DNA of 64,000 bases from Actinokineospora terrae (lineage in GTDB: Bacteria > Actinomycetota > Actinomycetes > Mycobacteriales > Pseudonocardiaceae), in the NCBI RefSeq assembly GCF_900111175.1, contig NZ_FOGI01000017.1, positions 1-64,000 on the forward strand, read 5' to 3'. Numbering within the stretch: the stretch's first letter is position 1; every line of letters begins with the position of its first letter. This document shows positions 1 to 8,069 of the stretch, one piece after another. A model generated the notes under the pieces. The model was not told the DNA's origin, did no database searches, and saw only the letters and a list, made by a program, of their open reading frames with translations. The translations under genes were made by a program, and so were the position numbers.

Positions 1-1145
1 GGGGCTGAGTGGCGGCCTGTTGGGGATGGGGCGGGGGGAGTGTGGCCGGTGGGAGAGGTCGGCGCGGGGAGGGTGGGGGCGGCGGAGGGGGTTGTCGGTG
101 CCGGGGTGCGTGGGGGAGGGCCGCCGGTGGGTGGGCCGCCAGAAGGAGGGCCACCAACGGGGGGACCACCTGAGGGAGGGCCACCAGCAGGAGGGCGGCC
201 GGAAGGTGGGCCGCCTGCGGGAGGACCACCTGCGGGCGGGCGACCAGAAGGGGGGCCACCACCGGGCGGGCCGCCTGCGGGCGGGCCGACGGTGGGAATG
301 GCGGTGGGGGTGTCGTAGTGGGACTTGGCACCGCCGATGCCGCCGGAGACGCCGCCGGAGACGGTGGAGCGGAACAGGTCGCCCGCGGTCAGGTCCTGGC
401 CGGTGACGGCGGCGTTGATGACGGTGGAGCCCGCGCCCTCGGCCATGCCGCGGAAGGCGCCCTCGGCGGTGCGGCCGGGCAGGCCGGTGGCGCGGGTCGG
501 GATGAAGTCCATGCCGCCGCCGACCAGGCCGGAGATGGCGCCCGACAGCGCGGCGCCGCCGGTCTTGGCCAGGTCCCAGCTCTTGCGGTCGCCCTTGGCC
601 ATCTGCAGGCCCTGGATCGCCGCGTCGATGGCGACCTCGGTGAGCACCTCGCGCAGGATCGCGGTGATCAGCTTGCGGAAGATGATCTGCACGGTGATCC
701 GGGTCGCCGCCTGCGCGACCGGGATGCCCGCGCTGGTCGCGCCGAAGGTGCCGAACGCCGCGGCGATCAGCGCGGCGATCTCGATGGCCAGCATGATCAG
801 CGCGGCGATGATCGAGTACTTGGCGTACTCCACCTCCAGCGCGCAGTTGTCGCACGACTCGCCCAGGCCGTCGCAGGCGGCGCGCAGCTTGGTCAGGTAC
901 GCCTCGTCGCCCTCGACGAACTGCGCCCAGTACTTCTCGAACGCCTCCGCCGCGGGACCGTCCATGCCGCCCATGGCCTGGCTCGCGGCGTTCTTGGCCT
1001 GCGCGATGACGTCCTCGACGCCGCCGCCCGCGGTGCGCCACGCGTCGGCGAGCGCGCGCAGCTTGTCCTCGTCGCCCTCCGGCCAGCTCTCGCCGACCAC
1101 GATCGGGAACAGCCAGGTGATCTCGGACGGGATGGTGATCGACAC
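1..1145 (-). CDS. T7SS effector-like protein, 3' end cut by window edge
   Basis: The reading frame is open from a GTG at 1145 to the left edge (381 codons), so the C-terminus is missing. Residues 1-105 form a helical WXG100/CpnT-N-like region, followed by hydrophobic helices near residues 108-135. An alanine/glycine-rich stretch and, from about residue 283, a long Gly-Gly-Pro-Pro-x linker follow. This layout (secretion head, membrane-active segment, Pro-rich linker, then a toxin domain) is typical of actinobacterial type VII polymorphic toxins. The toxin domain itself would lie outside the window, so the activity is unknown. The GTG lies 5 bases after the stop of the WXG100 gene, with which it is probably co-transcribed. 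Confidence 0.75.
   Translation of the reverse strand, partial: MSITIPSEITWLFPIVVGESWPEGDEDKLRALADAWRTAGGGVEDVIAQAKNAASQAMGGMDGPAAEAFEKYWAQFVEGDEAYLTKLRAACDGLGESCDNCALEVEYAKYSIIAALIMLAIEIAALIAAAFGTFGATSAGIPVAQAATRITVQIIFRKLITAILREVLTEVAIDAAIQGLQMAKGDRKSWDLAKTGGAALSGAISGLVGGGMDFIPTRATGLPGRTAEGAFRGMAEGAGSTVINAAVTGQDLTAGDLFRSTVSGGVSGGIGGAKSHYDTPTAIPTVGPPAGGPPGGGPPSGRPPAGGPPAGGPPSGRPPAGGPPSGGPPVGGPPSGGPPTGGPPPRTPAPTTPSAAPTLPAPTSPTGHTPPAPSPTGRHSA
116..295 (-). repeat. GGPPx-coding tandem repeats
   Basis: Imperfect 15-base repeats encode Gly-Gly-Pro-Pro followed by a variable residue (Ala, Ser, Gly, Val or Thr). They form a rigid low-complexity linker in the truncated effector. The repeats continue less regularly towards the left edge, where the linker becomes Pro/Thr/Ser rich. 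Confidence 0.8.
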
Positions 1146-1150
1146 GCGGC

Positions 1151-1465
1151 TCAGCCCCGGATCGCGGTGAGGCCGTCACCGCTGCTCTGGTCGGTGCCCT
1201 GCTGGCCGGCCACCGACTCCGTCAACGCCGTCTTGATCGCCTGCAACGCCGTGGCCAGGTCGCCGAACGCCTGGGTCATGCCCTCGACGGCGGGCACGTA
1301 GTCCTTGGCGAAGGCCTGCCCCGACTCGTCGCCGCCCCAGCAGGCGCCCTGCGCGGACAGCGCGTCGGTCAGCGCGCGCTGCGCGTCGGCCAGCAGGTCA
1401 CCGGCCGTGCCGTACCCGTTCGCGCCCGAGCGGACCGCGTTGGGGTCGATGCCGAACCCGGTCAT
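1151..1465 (-). CDS. WXG100-family type VII secretion target
   Basis: A 104-residue, mostly alpha-helical protein with a Trp-Gly-Gly turn at residues 43-45 (CWGGDESG), the WXG hallmark of ESAT-6-like proteins. Its length suits the family (about 100 residues). These proteins form helical hairpin dimers and are exported by ESX systems, often as chaperone or partner of a neighbouring large effector. Its ATG overlaps the stop of the upstream YbaB-like gene (ATGA at 1462-1465), and the effector gene begins just downstream, so the three form one operon. Confidence 0.85.
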   Translation of the reverse strand: MTGFGIDPNAVRSGANGYGTAGDLLADAQRALTDALSAQGACWGGDESGQAFAKDYVPAVEGMTQAFGDLATALQAIKTALTESVAGQQGTDQSSGDGLTAIRG

Positions 1466-1953
1466 CGCCGCCCCCCGAACACGCCGCCGAAGTCGTCGTC
1501 GTCGTCCTCGGCCGCGTGCCGCGGCGCGGCGGGCGGGGGCGTGGCGGCGGCGGGCGGGCGCAGCAGGTCGGCGAACGACGGCGCGCCCTCCACCAGGCTG
1601 GACAGGTCCGTCCCGGCCTGCAGCGGCGCCAGCAGCGCGTCGACCTGGTCGCGGGCCGACCCGGCGGCGGCCTGCGCGGTCGCCACCACCAGCCTGGCCA
1701 GCTTCTCCGGGGTGGACCTGGTGAACGCGGTCGGCGCGAGGGTCAGCTCGGTCAGCACCCCGGCGGGGTTGACCACCGCGCGGACGAGGCCGTCCGGGGA
1801 GGTCGCCGAACCGGTCACCGCGGCCACCCTGCCCTGCGCGTCCGCCAGTTCGCTGGTGCGCCGGTTCAGGTCGGCGAGCAGGCCCGCCACGTTCTCCCGC
1901 ATCGCCGCGTTGCGCGCCTCGAGCCGGGCCCGGTGCTCAGCTGGGTCGGTCAT
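1462..1953 (-). CDS. YbaB/EbfC-like protein of a T7SS cassette
   Basis: The 163-residue protein has an N-terminal coiled-coil-like helix (about residues 5-50), a central beta region resembling the YbaB/EbfC nucleoid-associated fold, and a Pro-rich tail ending in five Asp and FGG repeats. The start at 1953 was chosen because GGAGGGG precedes it; longer versions of the frame lack a site and run into the neighbour. YbaB-like genes commonly precede WXG100 and toxin genes in actinobacteria. The role there is unclear; nucleoid binding is known for the family but is only inferred here. Confidence 0.75.
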   Translation of the reverse strand: MTDPAEHRARLEARNAAMRENVAGLLADLNRRTSELADAQGRVAAVTGSATSPDGLVRAVVNPAGVLTELTLAPTAFTRSTPEKLARLVVATAQAAAGSARDQVDALLAPLQAGTDLSSLVEGAPSFADLLRPPAAATPPPAAPRHAAEDDDDDFGGVFGGRR

Positions 1954-2071
1954 GCGTCCCCTCCGATCGACTCTGGGACACCCCTGCGACGCGCCGCGGC
2001 CCGTTTTGGATCCCCCCAGGTTGCCATCAAACCTAACGCGTCCACCTCGGGCCAGGAGTGGACGGTCTGGC

Positions 2072-2629
2072 CTAGACCTCTGGGAATTCCCATCGATCAA
2101 GGAACTCCGGCAGCGTCATGCCCAACAGGACAGCGTCCCAGTGGCGACCGCCGAAGAACTCGTGCGCCCGCAGCCGTCCCTCTTCGACGAACCCCAGCGA
2201 CCGGTGCAACGAGAGAGAGGCCTCGTTGAACTCGTAGACCTTGACCTCGCACTTGTGCAGTCGCTGCTCGCTGAACATGTAGCCCAGCAGCAGCGTGATG
2301 GCCTCCCTGGCATACCCGTTGCGCTGGTGCTGGTGGCCGACGCCGATGCCGTAGCTGAACCGCCCCGCCCGGCGGTCCACCCCACCGGTCGACAGCGAGC
2401 CCACCAGTTCCCCCGTCCGCCGCGACTCGATGGCCAGGTCGAGGTCGTCGCCGCCGTGCGAGGCGCGCGTCTTGGTCGACTCGCGGAACCACGCCGCGGA
2501 GCGGGGTGGGTACAGCCGGTCGACCGCGCGCGCGTCGGCGCTGTGCGCGTCGAAGGACTGGAACACCTCCCAGTCCGCTGGTTCCACCCCGCGCAGCCGC
2601 ACCTTGGTCCCGGTCCAGAACGAGCTCAT
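2072..2629 (-). CDS. GNAT family N-acetyltransferase (RimJ/RimL type)
   Basis: A 185-residue protein of normal length for RimJ/RimL-like acetyltransferases. It starts MSSFWTGTKVRLRG, typical of beta-1, and has the acetyl-CoA pyrophosphate-loop region around GHQHQRNGYAREA (residues 98-110). It also has the C-terminal signature of a short residue run ending SLGFVEEGRLRAHEFFGG. Such enzymes acetylate protein N-termini or small amines; the substrate cannot be told. The start at 2629 is the first Met that gives a family-like N-terminus. It lies 47 bases downstream of the DUF6328 gene on the same strand. Confidence 0.85.
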   Translation of the reverse strand: MSSFWTGTKVRLRGVEPADWEVFQSFDAHSADARAVDRLYPPRSAAWFRESTKTRASHGGDDLDLAIESRRTGELVGSLSTGGVDRRAGRFSYGIGVGHQHQRNGYAREAITLLLGYMFSEQRLHKCEVKVYEFNEASLSLHRSLGFVEEGRLRAHEFFGGRHWDAVLLGMTLPEFLDRWEFPEV

Positions 2630-2676
2630 CCGCCGAGTGAACCAGGCGGGCCGCGCGGGCTGCCTGCGGTTTTCGG

Positions 2677-3171
2677 CTAGTCCGCGCGCTCGCGCATCGG
2701 CACCGCGAACCACAGCAGCATGATCAGCGCCGCGCACACCCCGGCGATGGCGAACGCCGCCCAGCCGCCGATCACCATCTCCGCCAGCAGCAGCACCGAC
2801 GCCGCGACCGCCAGCGACAGGCACACCAGGCCCGCGATGGTCGTGCGCGTGGCCAGCCGCATGATCTCCTCGCGCTTGCCCTGCCGGAACAGGATCCGGT
2901 GCCAGGCGGCGGGCGCGGTCAGCAGCCCGACCGACGCGACCGCGAACAGCACCGCGACCAGGTGCGTCGCCCGCTCGAAGGTGTTCGCGTCGCGGACGTA
3001 GACCTCGGTGAACGCGATGGACAGCAGGAAGCCGAAGAGGATCTGCACGCCCGCTTGCGCTACCCGCAGCTCTTGGAGCAGTTCGTGCAGGTTGCGGGTC
3101 AGCCGCTGCTGGTGCGTCTCCTCGCTGTCGTCCTGGCTCGCGGCGCCGGGGGTGCCCTGCTCGATCGTCAT
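2677..3171 (-). CDS. DUF6328-type integral membrane protein
   Basis: The 164-residue protein has an acidic N-terminal 30 residues, then four predicted membrane helices (about 41-58, 69-88, 109-130 and 134-158). The stretch ELLQELRVAQAGVQILFGFL is the recognisable DUF6328 core. No enzymatic motif is visible and no function is known for the family. The start at 3171 excludes an upstream extension that overlaps the divergent gene. Confidence 0.8.
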   Translation of the reverse strand: MTIEQGTPGAASQDDSEETHQQRLTRNLHELLQELRVAQAGVQILFGFLLSIAFTEVYVRDANTFERATHLVAVLFAVASVGLLTAPAAWHRILFRQGKREEIMRLATRTTIAGLVCLSLAVAASVLLLAEMVIGGWAAFAIAGVCAALIMLLWFAVPMRERAD

Positions 3172-3293
3172 CCGTGACTCCTGGTTCGCGCGGTGGGGGA
3201 CCTGATCCGAACATTCCTCGGGAAGTCCCATCGCAAACCGGACATGGCACGGCCGTAGGATCGGGTCGGGTACCCATCGACCAGGAGGTTCAC

Positions 3294-3596
3294 GTGGCTG
3301 TCGAGGTCGTCGACGTTGCCGAGCGCGGCCGGTTCGAGGCCCGGGTCGACGGCGCCGTCGCCGGGTTCGCCGAGTACCTGCGCGGCGACAACCTGGTGGT
3401 CTACCCGCACACCGAGGTCGACCCGGCGTTCGAGGGCAAGGGTGTGGGCGGCGCACTGGCCAGGGCCGCGCTGGAGGACGCGCGGACCCGCGGCCTGCCG
3501 GTGCTGGCGACCTGCCCGTTCATCGCGGCCTGGATGCGCCGCCACCCCGAGTACCTGGAGCTGGCCTACCAGAACCGGTCCACCGCGGCGGACTGA
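3294..3596 (+). CDS. Small GCN5-related N-acetyltransferase (Acetyltransf_CG type)
   Basis: A 100-residue single-domain protein of the minimal GNAT class (YjdJ-like). It carries the acetyl-CoA loop FEGKGVGGALARAAL (residues 46-60) and the ending IAAWMRRHPEY that is typical of the family. The start is the GTG at 3294, preceded by AGGAGG with five bases of spacing; upstream Met codons have no such site. It is divergent from the DUF6328 gene and convergent with the next gene, whose stop lies 5 bases away. Substrate unknown. Confidence 0.85.
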   Translation: MAVEVVDVAERGRFEARVDGAVAGFAEYLRGDNLVVYPHTEVDPAFEGKGVGGALARAALEDARTRGLPVLATCPFIAAWMRRHPEYLELAYQNRSTAAD

Positions 3597-3600
3597 CCCG

Positions 3601-4104
3601 CTAGCGGCGGTGCTCGGACAGGATCCGCCGCAGGTAGTCCTCCAGCGGGACGGTCCGGTCGTCGAACTCGACCTCCACCGGCGCCGGGTACGGCTCCCAG
3701 CCGGAGATCAGCGCCCGCACCACGGTCCCGTCGTGGCGCAGCGCCGCGCTCTCGCCGCGGGCGACCGGCACGTACACCGGCCGCACGGTCGCCTGGGCCA
3801 TGCTGATCACCACGCCCCGGCCCAGGCTCCAGCCGCGGACCTCGCCGGGTTCCGGCACCACCCGGTGCCGCACCTTGGCGCCCTCGGTCGTCTCCCGGTG
3901 CTCGCCGCGCGGCAGCTTCTCGGCGTGCTCCACTGGCAGCGGGGCGGGCAGCAGCCCGGCCGCGAAGGCCGCCGCCGGGAAGTCGCGCACGGCCTGCTCG
4001 ACCTGGGCGATCACCTCCGGCCCGACCACCTTGCGCCGCTCGGCGTCCCGGGCCAGCCACCGGGGCCAGGCCAGCGGGTCGAGCAACGTACTCAGGTCGA
4101 TCAC
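3601..4104 (-). CDS. Conserved-looking hypothetical protein
   Basis: The 167-residue protein is not recognised. It starts VIDLSTLLDPLAWPRW and has a mixed helical N-terminal half. A beta-rich C-terminal half carries GWEPYPAPVEVEFDD. There is no signal peptide, membrane helix or obvious catalytic motif. The GTG at 4104 was preferred to an upstream ATG at 4161 because the extra residues are low in quality. It is convergent with the small GNAT gene. Confidence 0.55.
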   Translation of the reverse strand: MIDLSTLLDPLAWPRWLARDAERRKVVGPEVIAQVEQAVRDFPAAAFAAGLLPAPLPVEHAEKLPRGEHRETTEGAKVRHRVVPEPGEVRGWSLGRGVVISMAQATVRPVYVPVARGESAALRHDGTVVRALISGWEPYPAPVEVEFDDRTVPLEDYLRRILSEHRR

Positions 4105-4293
4105 GGCGTGATCGTACGTCCGACCACCCCCGGCGCTTCTGCGCGGATCCCCTCCCGGCACGCACGGCAGCCTAGGCGCGTCCGGTTAACGCCACCCTGG
4201 GGCCGGATGTCATCTCCGTGCGCTGACCCGGACCGCCTCTGGCGCACACGCACCGTGATCAGCGCCTTCGCGACACGCCCCGCCGCGGCCGAC

Positions 4294-4320
4294 GTCCAGA
4301 CCGGACAGTCCGGTCTGGAC
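4294..4320 (-). terminator. 12-bp perfect hairpin downstream of the oxidoreductase gene
   Basis: A perfect 12-base inverted repeat (4294-4305 and 4309-4320) with a 3-base loop. It lies in the 283-base gap after the oxidoreductase gene (stop at 4388) and before the start of the hypothetical gene at 4104. There is no U-tract, so it would be a GC-type actinobacterial terminator; an operator for the downstream gene is the alternative. Confidence 0.55.
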
Positions 4321-4387
4321 GCTCGGTCCGCGGCCGCGCGGTGATCAACCTCATGGCCGGGTCCCCTTGAGACGGTCGCCACAGCGC

Positions 4388-5341
4388 TCAGAGCCGGGGC
4401 GCCACCTCGGCGGCGACCAGGTCGAGGTGGTCCAGGTCGGCGATGTCGAGCACCTGCAGGTACAGCCGGGTGATCCCGGTGCGCTCCCGCCACAGCCCGA
4501 TCCGGTCGACGACCTGCGCGGGCGTGCCTGCCAAACCGTTGGCCCGCAACTCGTCCACGTCGCGGCCGATCACCCCGGCCCGGCGCGCCACCTCGGCGTC
4601 GTCGCGGCCGACGCACGCCACCAGCGCCACGGACTTGGTCACCGACGCCGGGTCCCTGCCGATCTGCGCGCACGCCGCGTCGACCCTGGCGAACTGGGCC
4701 ACGGCGTCGTCGATCGGCGCGAACGGCAGGTTGAACTCGTCGGCGAAGCGCGCGGCCAGCGCCGGGGTGCGCTTGGGCCCGCCACCGCCGATCAGCACCG
4801 GCGGACCGGGGCGCTGCGCAGGCTTGGGCAGCGCGGGGGAGTCGGCCAGCCGGTAGTGCTTGCCGGAGAAGGAGAACCGCTCCCCGTCCGGCGTCGCCCA
4901 CAGCCCGGTGATGATCTCCAGCTGCTCGGCCAACCGGTCGAAGCGCTCGCCGAGCGGCGGGAACGGGATGCCGTAGGCGGTGTGCTCGTCGTCGAACCAG
5001 CCGGTGCCGATGCCGAACTCGACCCGGCCGCCGGACATCTGGTCGACCTGGGCCACCGAGATCGCCAGCGGCCCGGGGTGGCGGAAGGTGGCGGCGGTCA
5101 TCAGCGTGCCCAGCCGGACCCGGCTGGTCTCCCTGGCCAGACCCGCCAGGGTGGTCCACGCGTCGGTCGGCCCCGGCAGGCCGTCCGAGGACCCCATGGC
5201 CAGGTAGTGGTCGGACCGGAAGAAGGCGTCGAACCCGGCGTCCTCGGTGTGCCGGGCGATGGTCAACAGGTCGTCGTAGGTGGCGCCCTGCTGCGGCTCG
5301 GTGAAGATCCGCAGTGCTGGGGCGGCAGACTCGGTGCTCAC
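4388..5341 (-). CDS. LLM class F420-dependent oxidoreductase
   Basis: A 317-residue luciferase-like TIM-barrel monooxygenase. Visible family marks include FTEPQQGATYDDLL at the N-terminus, the barrel segment GRVEFGIGTGWFDDEH, and a C-terminal part ending in the strand that starts TRLYLQVLDIADLDHL. Relatives (TIGR03560 type) use reduced cofactor F420. The substrate is unknown. It starts 10 bases after the TetR gene stops, so the regulator and enzyme probably share a transcript. Confidence 0.85.
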   Translation of the reverse strand: MSTESAAPALRIFTEPQQGATYDDLLTIARHTEDAGFDAFFRSDHYLAMGSSDGLPGPTDAWTTLAGLARETSRVRLGTLMTAATFRHPGPLAISVAQVDQMSGGRVEFGIGTGWFDDEHTAYGIPFPPLGERFDRLAEQLEIITGLWATPDGERFSFSGKHYRLADSPALPKPAQRPGPPVLIGGGGPKRTPALAARFADEFNLPFAPIDDAVAQFARVDAACAQIGRDPASVTKSVALVACVGRDDAEVARRAGVIGRDVDELRANGLAGTPAQVVDRIGLWRERTGITRLYLQVLDIADLDHLDLVAAEVAPRL

Positions 5342-5351
5342 CCCAGCCAGG

Positions 5352-6131
5352 CTAGCCGCGCGAGTCGACCAGGGCTTGGACGCCGTCGAGGATTCGGGAG
5401 AGGCCGAACTCGAAGACGTGGTGGGGGTCGTCGGCGGCGCGGCCCACGGCGGTGACCACCGCGGCGGCCAGCGGGTAGCGGGTGTGGTCGAGCAGGGTGG
5501 TCAGCACCGGGCTGTGCGCGGCCCACCACTGCTGTTCGCTGACCCCGGACTCGCCGTCGCCGTCGGCTTCCACCGCGCGCCGGGCCGAGGTCTCGGCGTG
5601 GCCGATGACCAGGGTGAGCACGGTGTCCATCTCGGTCTCGGTGAGGCCGATCCCGGCGACGGTGCCCAACTCGTAGTCGTACTTGGCCATCACGTTGGGG
5701 CCCAGCGGCGGGCGGCTCACGCCGACCCGCAGCATCCACGGGTGCCGGTGGTAGAGGTCCCAGTTGCGCCGCGCCACCTGTTCCAGCCGCGCCCGCCAGC
5801 AGTGCCGGTTGTCCTCGGCGACCTCGGGTGCGGGGTGGTGGGTGTCGGCGTAGACCGTGTCGAGCATCAGGTCGACCAGCTCGGCCTTGCCGGGCACGTA
5901 GGTGTAGAGCGACATCGTGCCCACGTTGAGCTTGTCGGCCACCCTGCGCATCGACAGCGCCGAGAGGCCGTCGGTGTCGGCGACCTCTATGGCCGCGGCC
6001 ACGATCCGGTCGACGCTGAGGTCACGCCTGCCGTTGCGGACCGGCGCCTGGGTCTGCTTGCGCCACAGCAGCGCGAGGCTGCGCGCGGGGTCGCCGCCCC
6101 CGCTGTGGTCCTTCGTCGCGTCCTTTGCCAT
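5352..6131 (-). CDS. TetR/AcrR family regulator (TetR_C_1 type)
   Basis: A 259-residue repressor-like protein. A basic extension of about 35 residues precedes a TetR helix-turn-helix (about 38-85, with LSMRRVADKLNVGTMSLYTYV). The remainder matches the TetR_C_1 ligand domain with NRHCWRARLEQVARRNWDLY and MLRVGVSRPPLGPNVM. It lies directly upstream of the F420-type oxidoreductase and probably controls it and itself. A 44-codon ORF with a strong ribosome site precedes it by 12 bases. Confidence 0.88.
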   Translation of the reverse strand: MAKDATKDHSGGGDPARSLALLWRKQTQAPVRNGRRDLSVDRIVAAAIEVADTDGLSALSMRRVADKLNVGTMSLYTYVPGKAELVDLMLDTVYADTHHPAPEVAEDNRHCWRARLEQVARRNWDLYHRHPWMLRVGVSRPPLGPNVMAKYDYELGTVAGIGLTETEMDTVLTLVIGHAETSARRAVEADGDGESGVSEQQWWAAHSPVLTTLLDHTRYPLAAAVVTAVGRAADDPHHVFEFGLSRILDGVQALVDSRG

Positions 6132-6143
6132 GGTGGCCCGATC

Positions 6144-6278
6144 CTAACTGGTCCGCCTCGGTGCGGTCGGCGACGCACAGGCCCGGGCCAATCCGGCCAC
6201 CCGCGGATCACCGACCGTGATCGGTCCCAACGTTCGCGTGTGGACGATCGGCGTGCCCGGCTGACTCGACTCGGCCAT
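6144..6278 (-). CDS. Possible 44-residue small protein upstream of the TetR gene
   Basis: An ATG at 6278 has an excellent ribosome binding site (AGGAGGGGAC, 2 bases from the ATG by strict spacing, with the AGGAGG core 6 bases away). It opens a 44-residue frame beginning MAESSQPGTPIVHT and ending PTAPRRTS. The stop is 12 bases before the TetR start, which itself has no good ribosome site. It may encode a small protein or act as a leader that couples translation into the regulator. No homologue is recognised. Confidence 0.45.
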   Translation of the reverse strand: MAESSQPGTPIVHTRTLGPITVGDPRVAGLARACASPTAPRRTS

Positions 6279-6447
6279 TCGTCCCCTCCTGTACTGCATA
6301 GGGATACCAGCGGCGATCCGACCCGCGCCCGCCGCCCTGGCGTGGCGCGCCCGGCGCGCCGTGCCGGTCGCCGAACGGGCGGGTGCGCGCGCGCCGGTGT
6401 GCCGAACCCCACCGTACCCGAGTTCGTACGGTATACGCCGGTGAATG

Positions 6448-6484
6448 CGCGAGGCCCGGACCGACTGCCGGTCCGGGCCTCGCG
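6448..6484 (-). terminator. 16-bp perfect hairpin after the DUF2637 gene
   Basis: Arms 6448-6463 and 6469-6484 are perfectly complementary, with a 5-base loop. It sits 14 bases beyond the stop of the DUF2637 gene on its own strand. There is no U-tract, but the position and strength fit a terminator. The rest of the 6132-6498 gap holds the small ORF and the probable TetR promoter. Confidence 0.75.
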
Positions 6485-6498
6485 ACGTGCCGCCTTGG

Positions 6499-7944
6499 TC
6501 AGTTGGCGCTGACCGCGCGCAGTTGCTCGATGCTGGTCAGTTCCGCCTCGCGCACCGACACACCCCGCGCGTGGGTGACCCGCCACAGCGTCGTCACGCT
6601 CTGCAGGGGGTGCAGGAACCAGCCCCACGCGCCGATGACCGGCAGCGAGCGGGCGACCCGGCCGCGGGCGCGCCGCTCGCTGCGCGAGTGCCAGCCGATG
6701 TGCAGCTCGAACAGCAGGATGCCCACCGCGGCGGGCGCGGCGAACATGATCGACGCCTCGATGCCGTAGCCCTTGCCCGCCGCGTGCTCCCAGTTCAGGT
6801 AGACGCTGCCCGCGAGCAGGGCCAGCAGCGCGAACCGCGGGCCCGCGCCGGAGTACGGGGACAGGGCGTAGCGGTGCGCGAGACCGGCGACGATCAGCGC
6901 GGAGGCGTCGAACACCAGCGACACGACCGCCGCGAGCGGGGTCGGGATGCTGAACGCGCGGGCGTACTCGAACAGCGACCACCACGAGATGCCCATGGCC
7001 GCGACCAGCACCACGATCCAGGCCATGTTCGCCGACCAGGACAGCACGGTCGGCATCTGGGAGGTCAGCGGCGCGGCGGGCTCCAGCAGCGGGTTGGGCA
7101 CCCGCTCGGCGCGCGCGGTGACGTAGGCGTCGACCGGCTCGACCTGCTCGGCCACCACGACCGCGTTGCCGACCTTGGGCGCCTCGGCCACCGCCGTGCC
7201 GGGGGTGGCGCGCTCGTCGTCGGCGTCCACGGCCTCGACGGTCGGGTGCTCGGTGGCGGGCTGCTCGGTGGCCTGCTGAGCGGTGTCGGTGTGCGCGGTG
7301 TCGAGCTGGGCGGCGCTCTGCTCGGCGGTGCTCTGCTGGGTCGCGGTGTCCTGCTCGACCGCCGGGGCCTGCTCGGGGGCGGTGCTGCTGTCCGCGGGGA
7401 GGGTGATGGTCGCGGCTGCGGAGTCTCTGTCGGTGTCCACGGTGTCCGAGTCGGGGTTGGGGGTACGGGGGGCGGGCAGTGCCTCCGCGGCGGACGCGGG
7501 CTCCGCGGGGGGAGCGGGCACGGTCTCGGCGGGCGCGGTGTCGGTGGGCACCGCCCCGGTGGCCGCGGCGTTCTCCTCGGCGGTGGCCGGGCTGTCGGCG
7601 GCGGGGGCGACCGGGGTGAGGCCGACCACGGTGGGCGACTCGTCGGCGGGCGTGCCGTCGTGCTCGGTGGAGCGCAGCGCGTCGAGTTCCGCCAGCAGTT
7701 CCGGGCTCATCGCGACCAGGTCGCCGGTGTCGCCGATCTTGTGCTCGCCGCGCCAGGTGTTGATGATCCCGGTCGCGTACGCGCGGGTGACGCCGTTGAC
7801 CCCGTAGGCGGCAAGCCACTGCTGGACCGCGTGCGTGGTCGGCGGGTCGACCTGCGCGCACGCGTAGCGGATCTTGTCGGCCAGGGTCGCCTTGGCCGCG
7901 ACGGCCTCGGCGTGCTCGGGGTCTATGTCGATCTTCGGACTCAC
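6499..7944 (-). CDS. DUF2637-type membrane protein with N-terminal HTH-like region
   Basis: A 481-residue protein. Residues 1-80 look like a small helical, possibly DNA-binding domain (TRAYATGIINTWRGEHK). Residues about 85-300 are disordered and rich in Thr, Ala, Glu and Gln. The C-terminal part has about four membrane helices and the core SLVFDASALIVAGLAHRYAL, which resembles DUF2637/Spd proteins known from actinomycete plasmids and integrative elements. The GTG at 7944 was chosen for its AGGAG site 7 bases upstream. No integrase or transfer gene is nearby, so a mobile origin is only a suggestion. Confidence 0.65.
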   Translation of the reverse strand: MSPKIDIDPEHAEAVAAKATLADKIRYACAQVDPPTTHAVQQWLAAYGVNGVTRAYATGIINTWRGEHKIGDTGDLVAMSPELLAELDALRSTEHDGTPADESPTVVGLTPVAPAADSPATAEENAAATGAVPTDTAPAETVPAPPAEPASAAEALPAPRTPNPDSDTVDTDRDSAAATITLPADSSTAPEQAPAVEQDTATQQSTAEQSAAQLDTAHTDTAQQATEQPATEHPTVEAVDADDERATPGTAVAEAPKVGNAVVVAEQVEPVDAYVTARAERVPNPLLEPAAPLTSQMPTVLSWSANMAWIVVLVAAMGISWWSLFEYARAFSIPTPLAAVVSLVFDASALIVAGLAHRYALSPYSGAGPRFALLALLAGSVYLNWEHAAGKGYGIEASIMFAAPAAVGILLFELHIGWHSRSERRARGRVARSLPVIGAWGWFLHPLQSVTTLWRVTHARGVSVREAELTSIEQLRAVSAN

Positions 7945-8069
7945 CTGCGCGCTCCTGTCGAGTGGATGGCGGATGACGCGGGACCCGGTGTCGAGTCGAT
8001 GGGGTGAGAGCACTCTGTCGGACGCCCCGATCGCTCGTCCACCCGGGGGGTGCCAGCCGTGACCGCAGA

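Noticed and set aside
318..1301. Long plus-strand ORFs opposite the T7SS effector
   Set aside because: They are antisense shadows of a minus-strand frame with clear protein features; their sequences are Arg/Gly/Ala-rich noise without ribosome sites.
2064..2078. GGTCTGGCCTAGACC as a further dre site
   Set aside because: It has three extra bases between the half-sites compared with the dre core and overlaps the 3' end of an acetyltransferase gene, far from any chitin gene.
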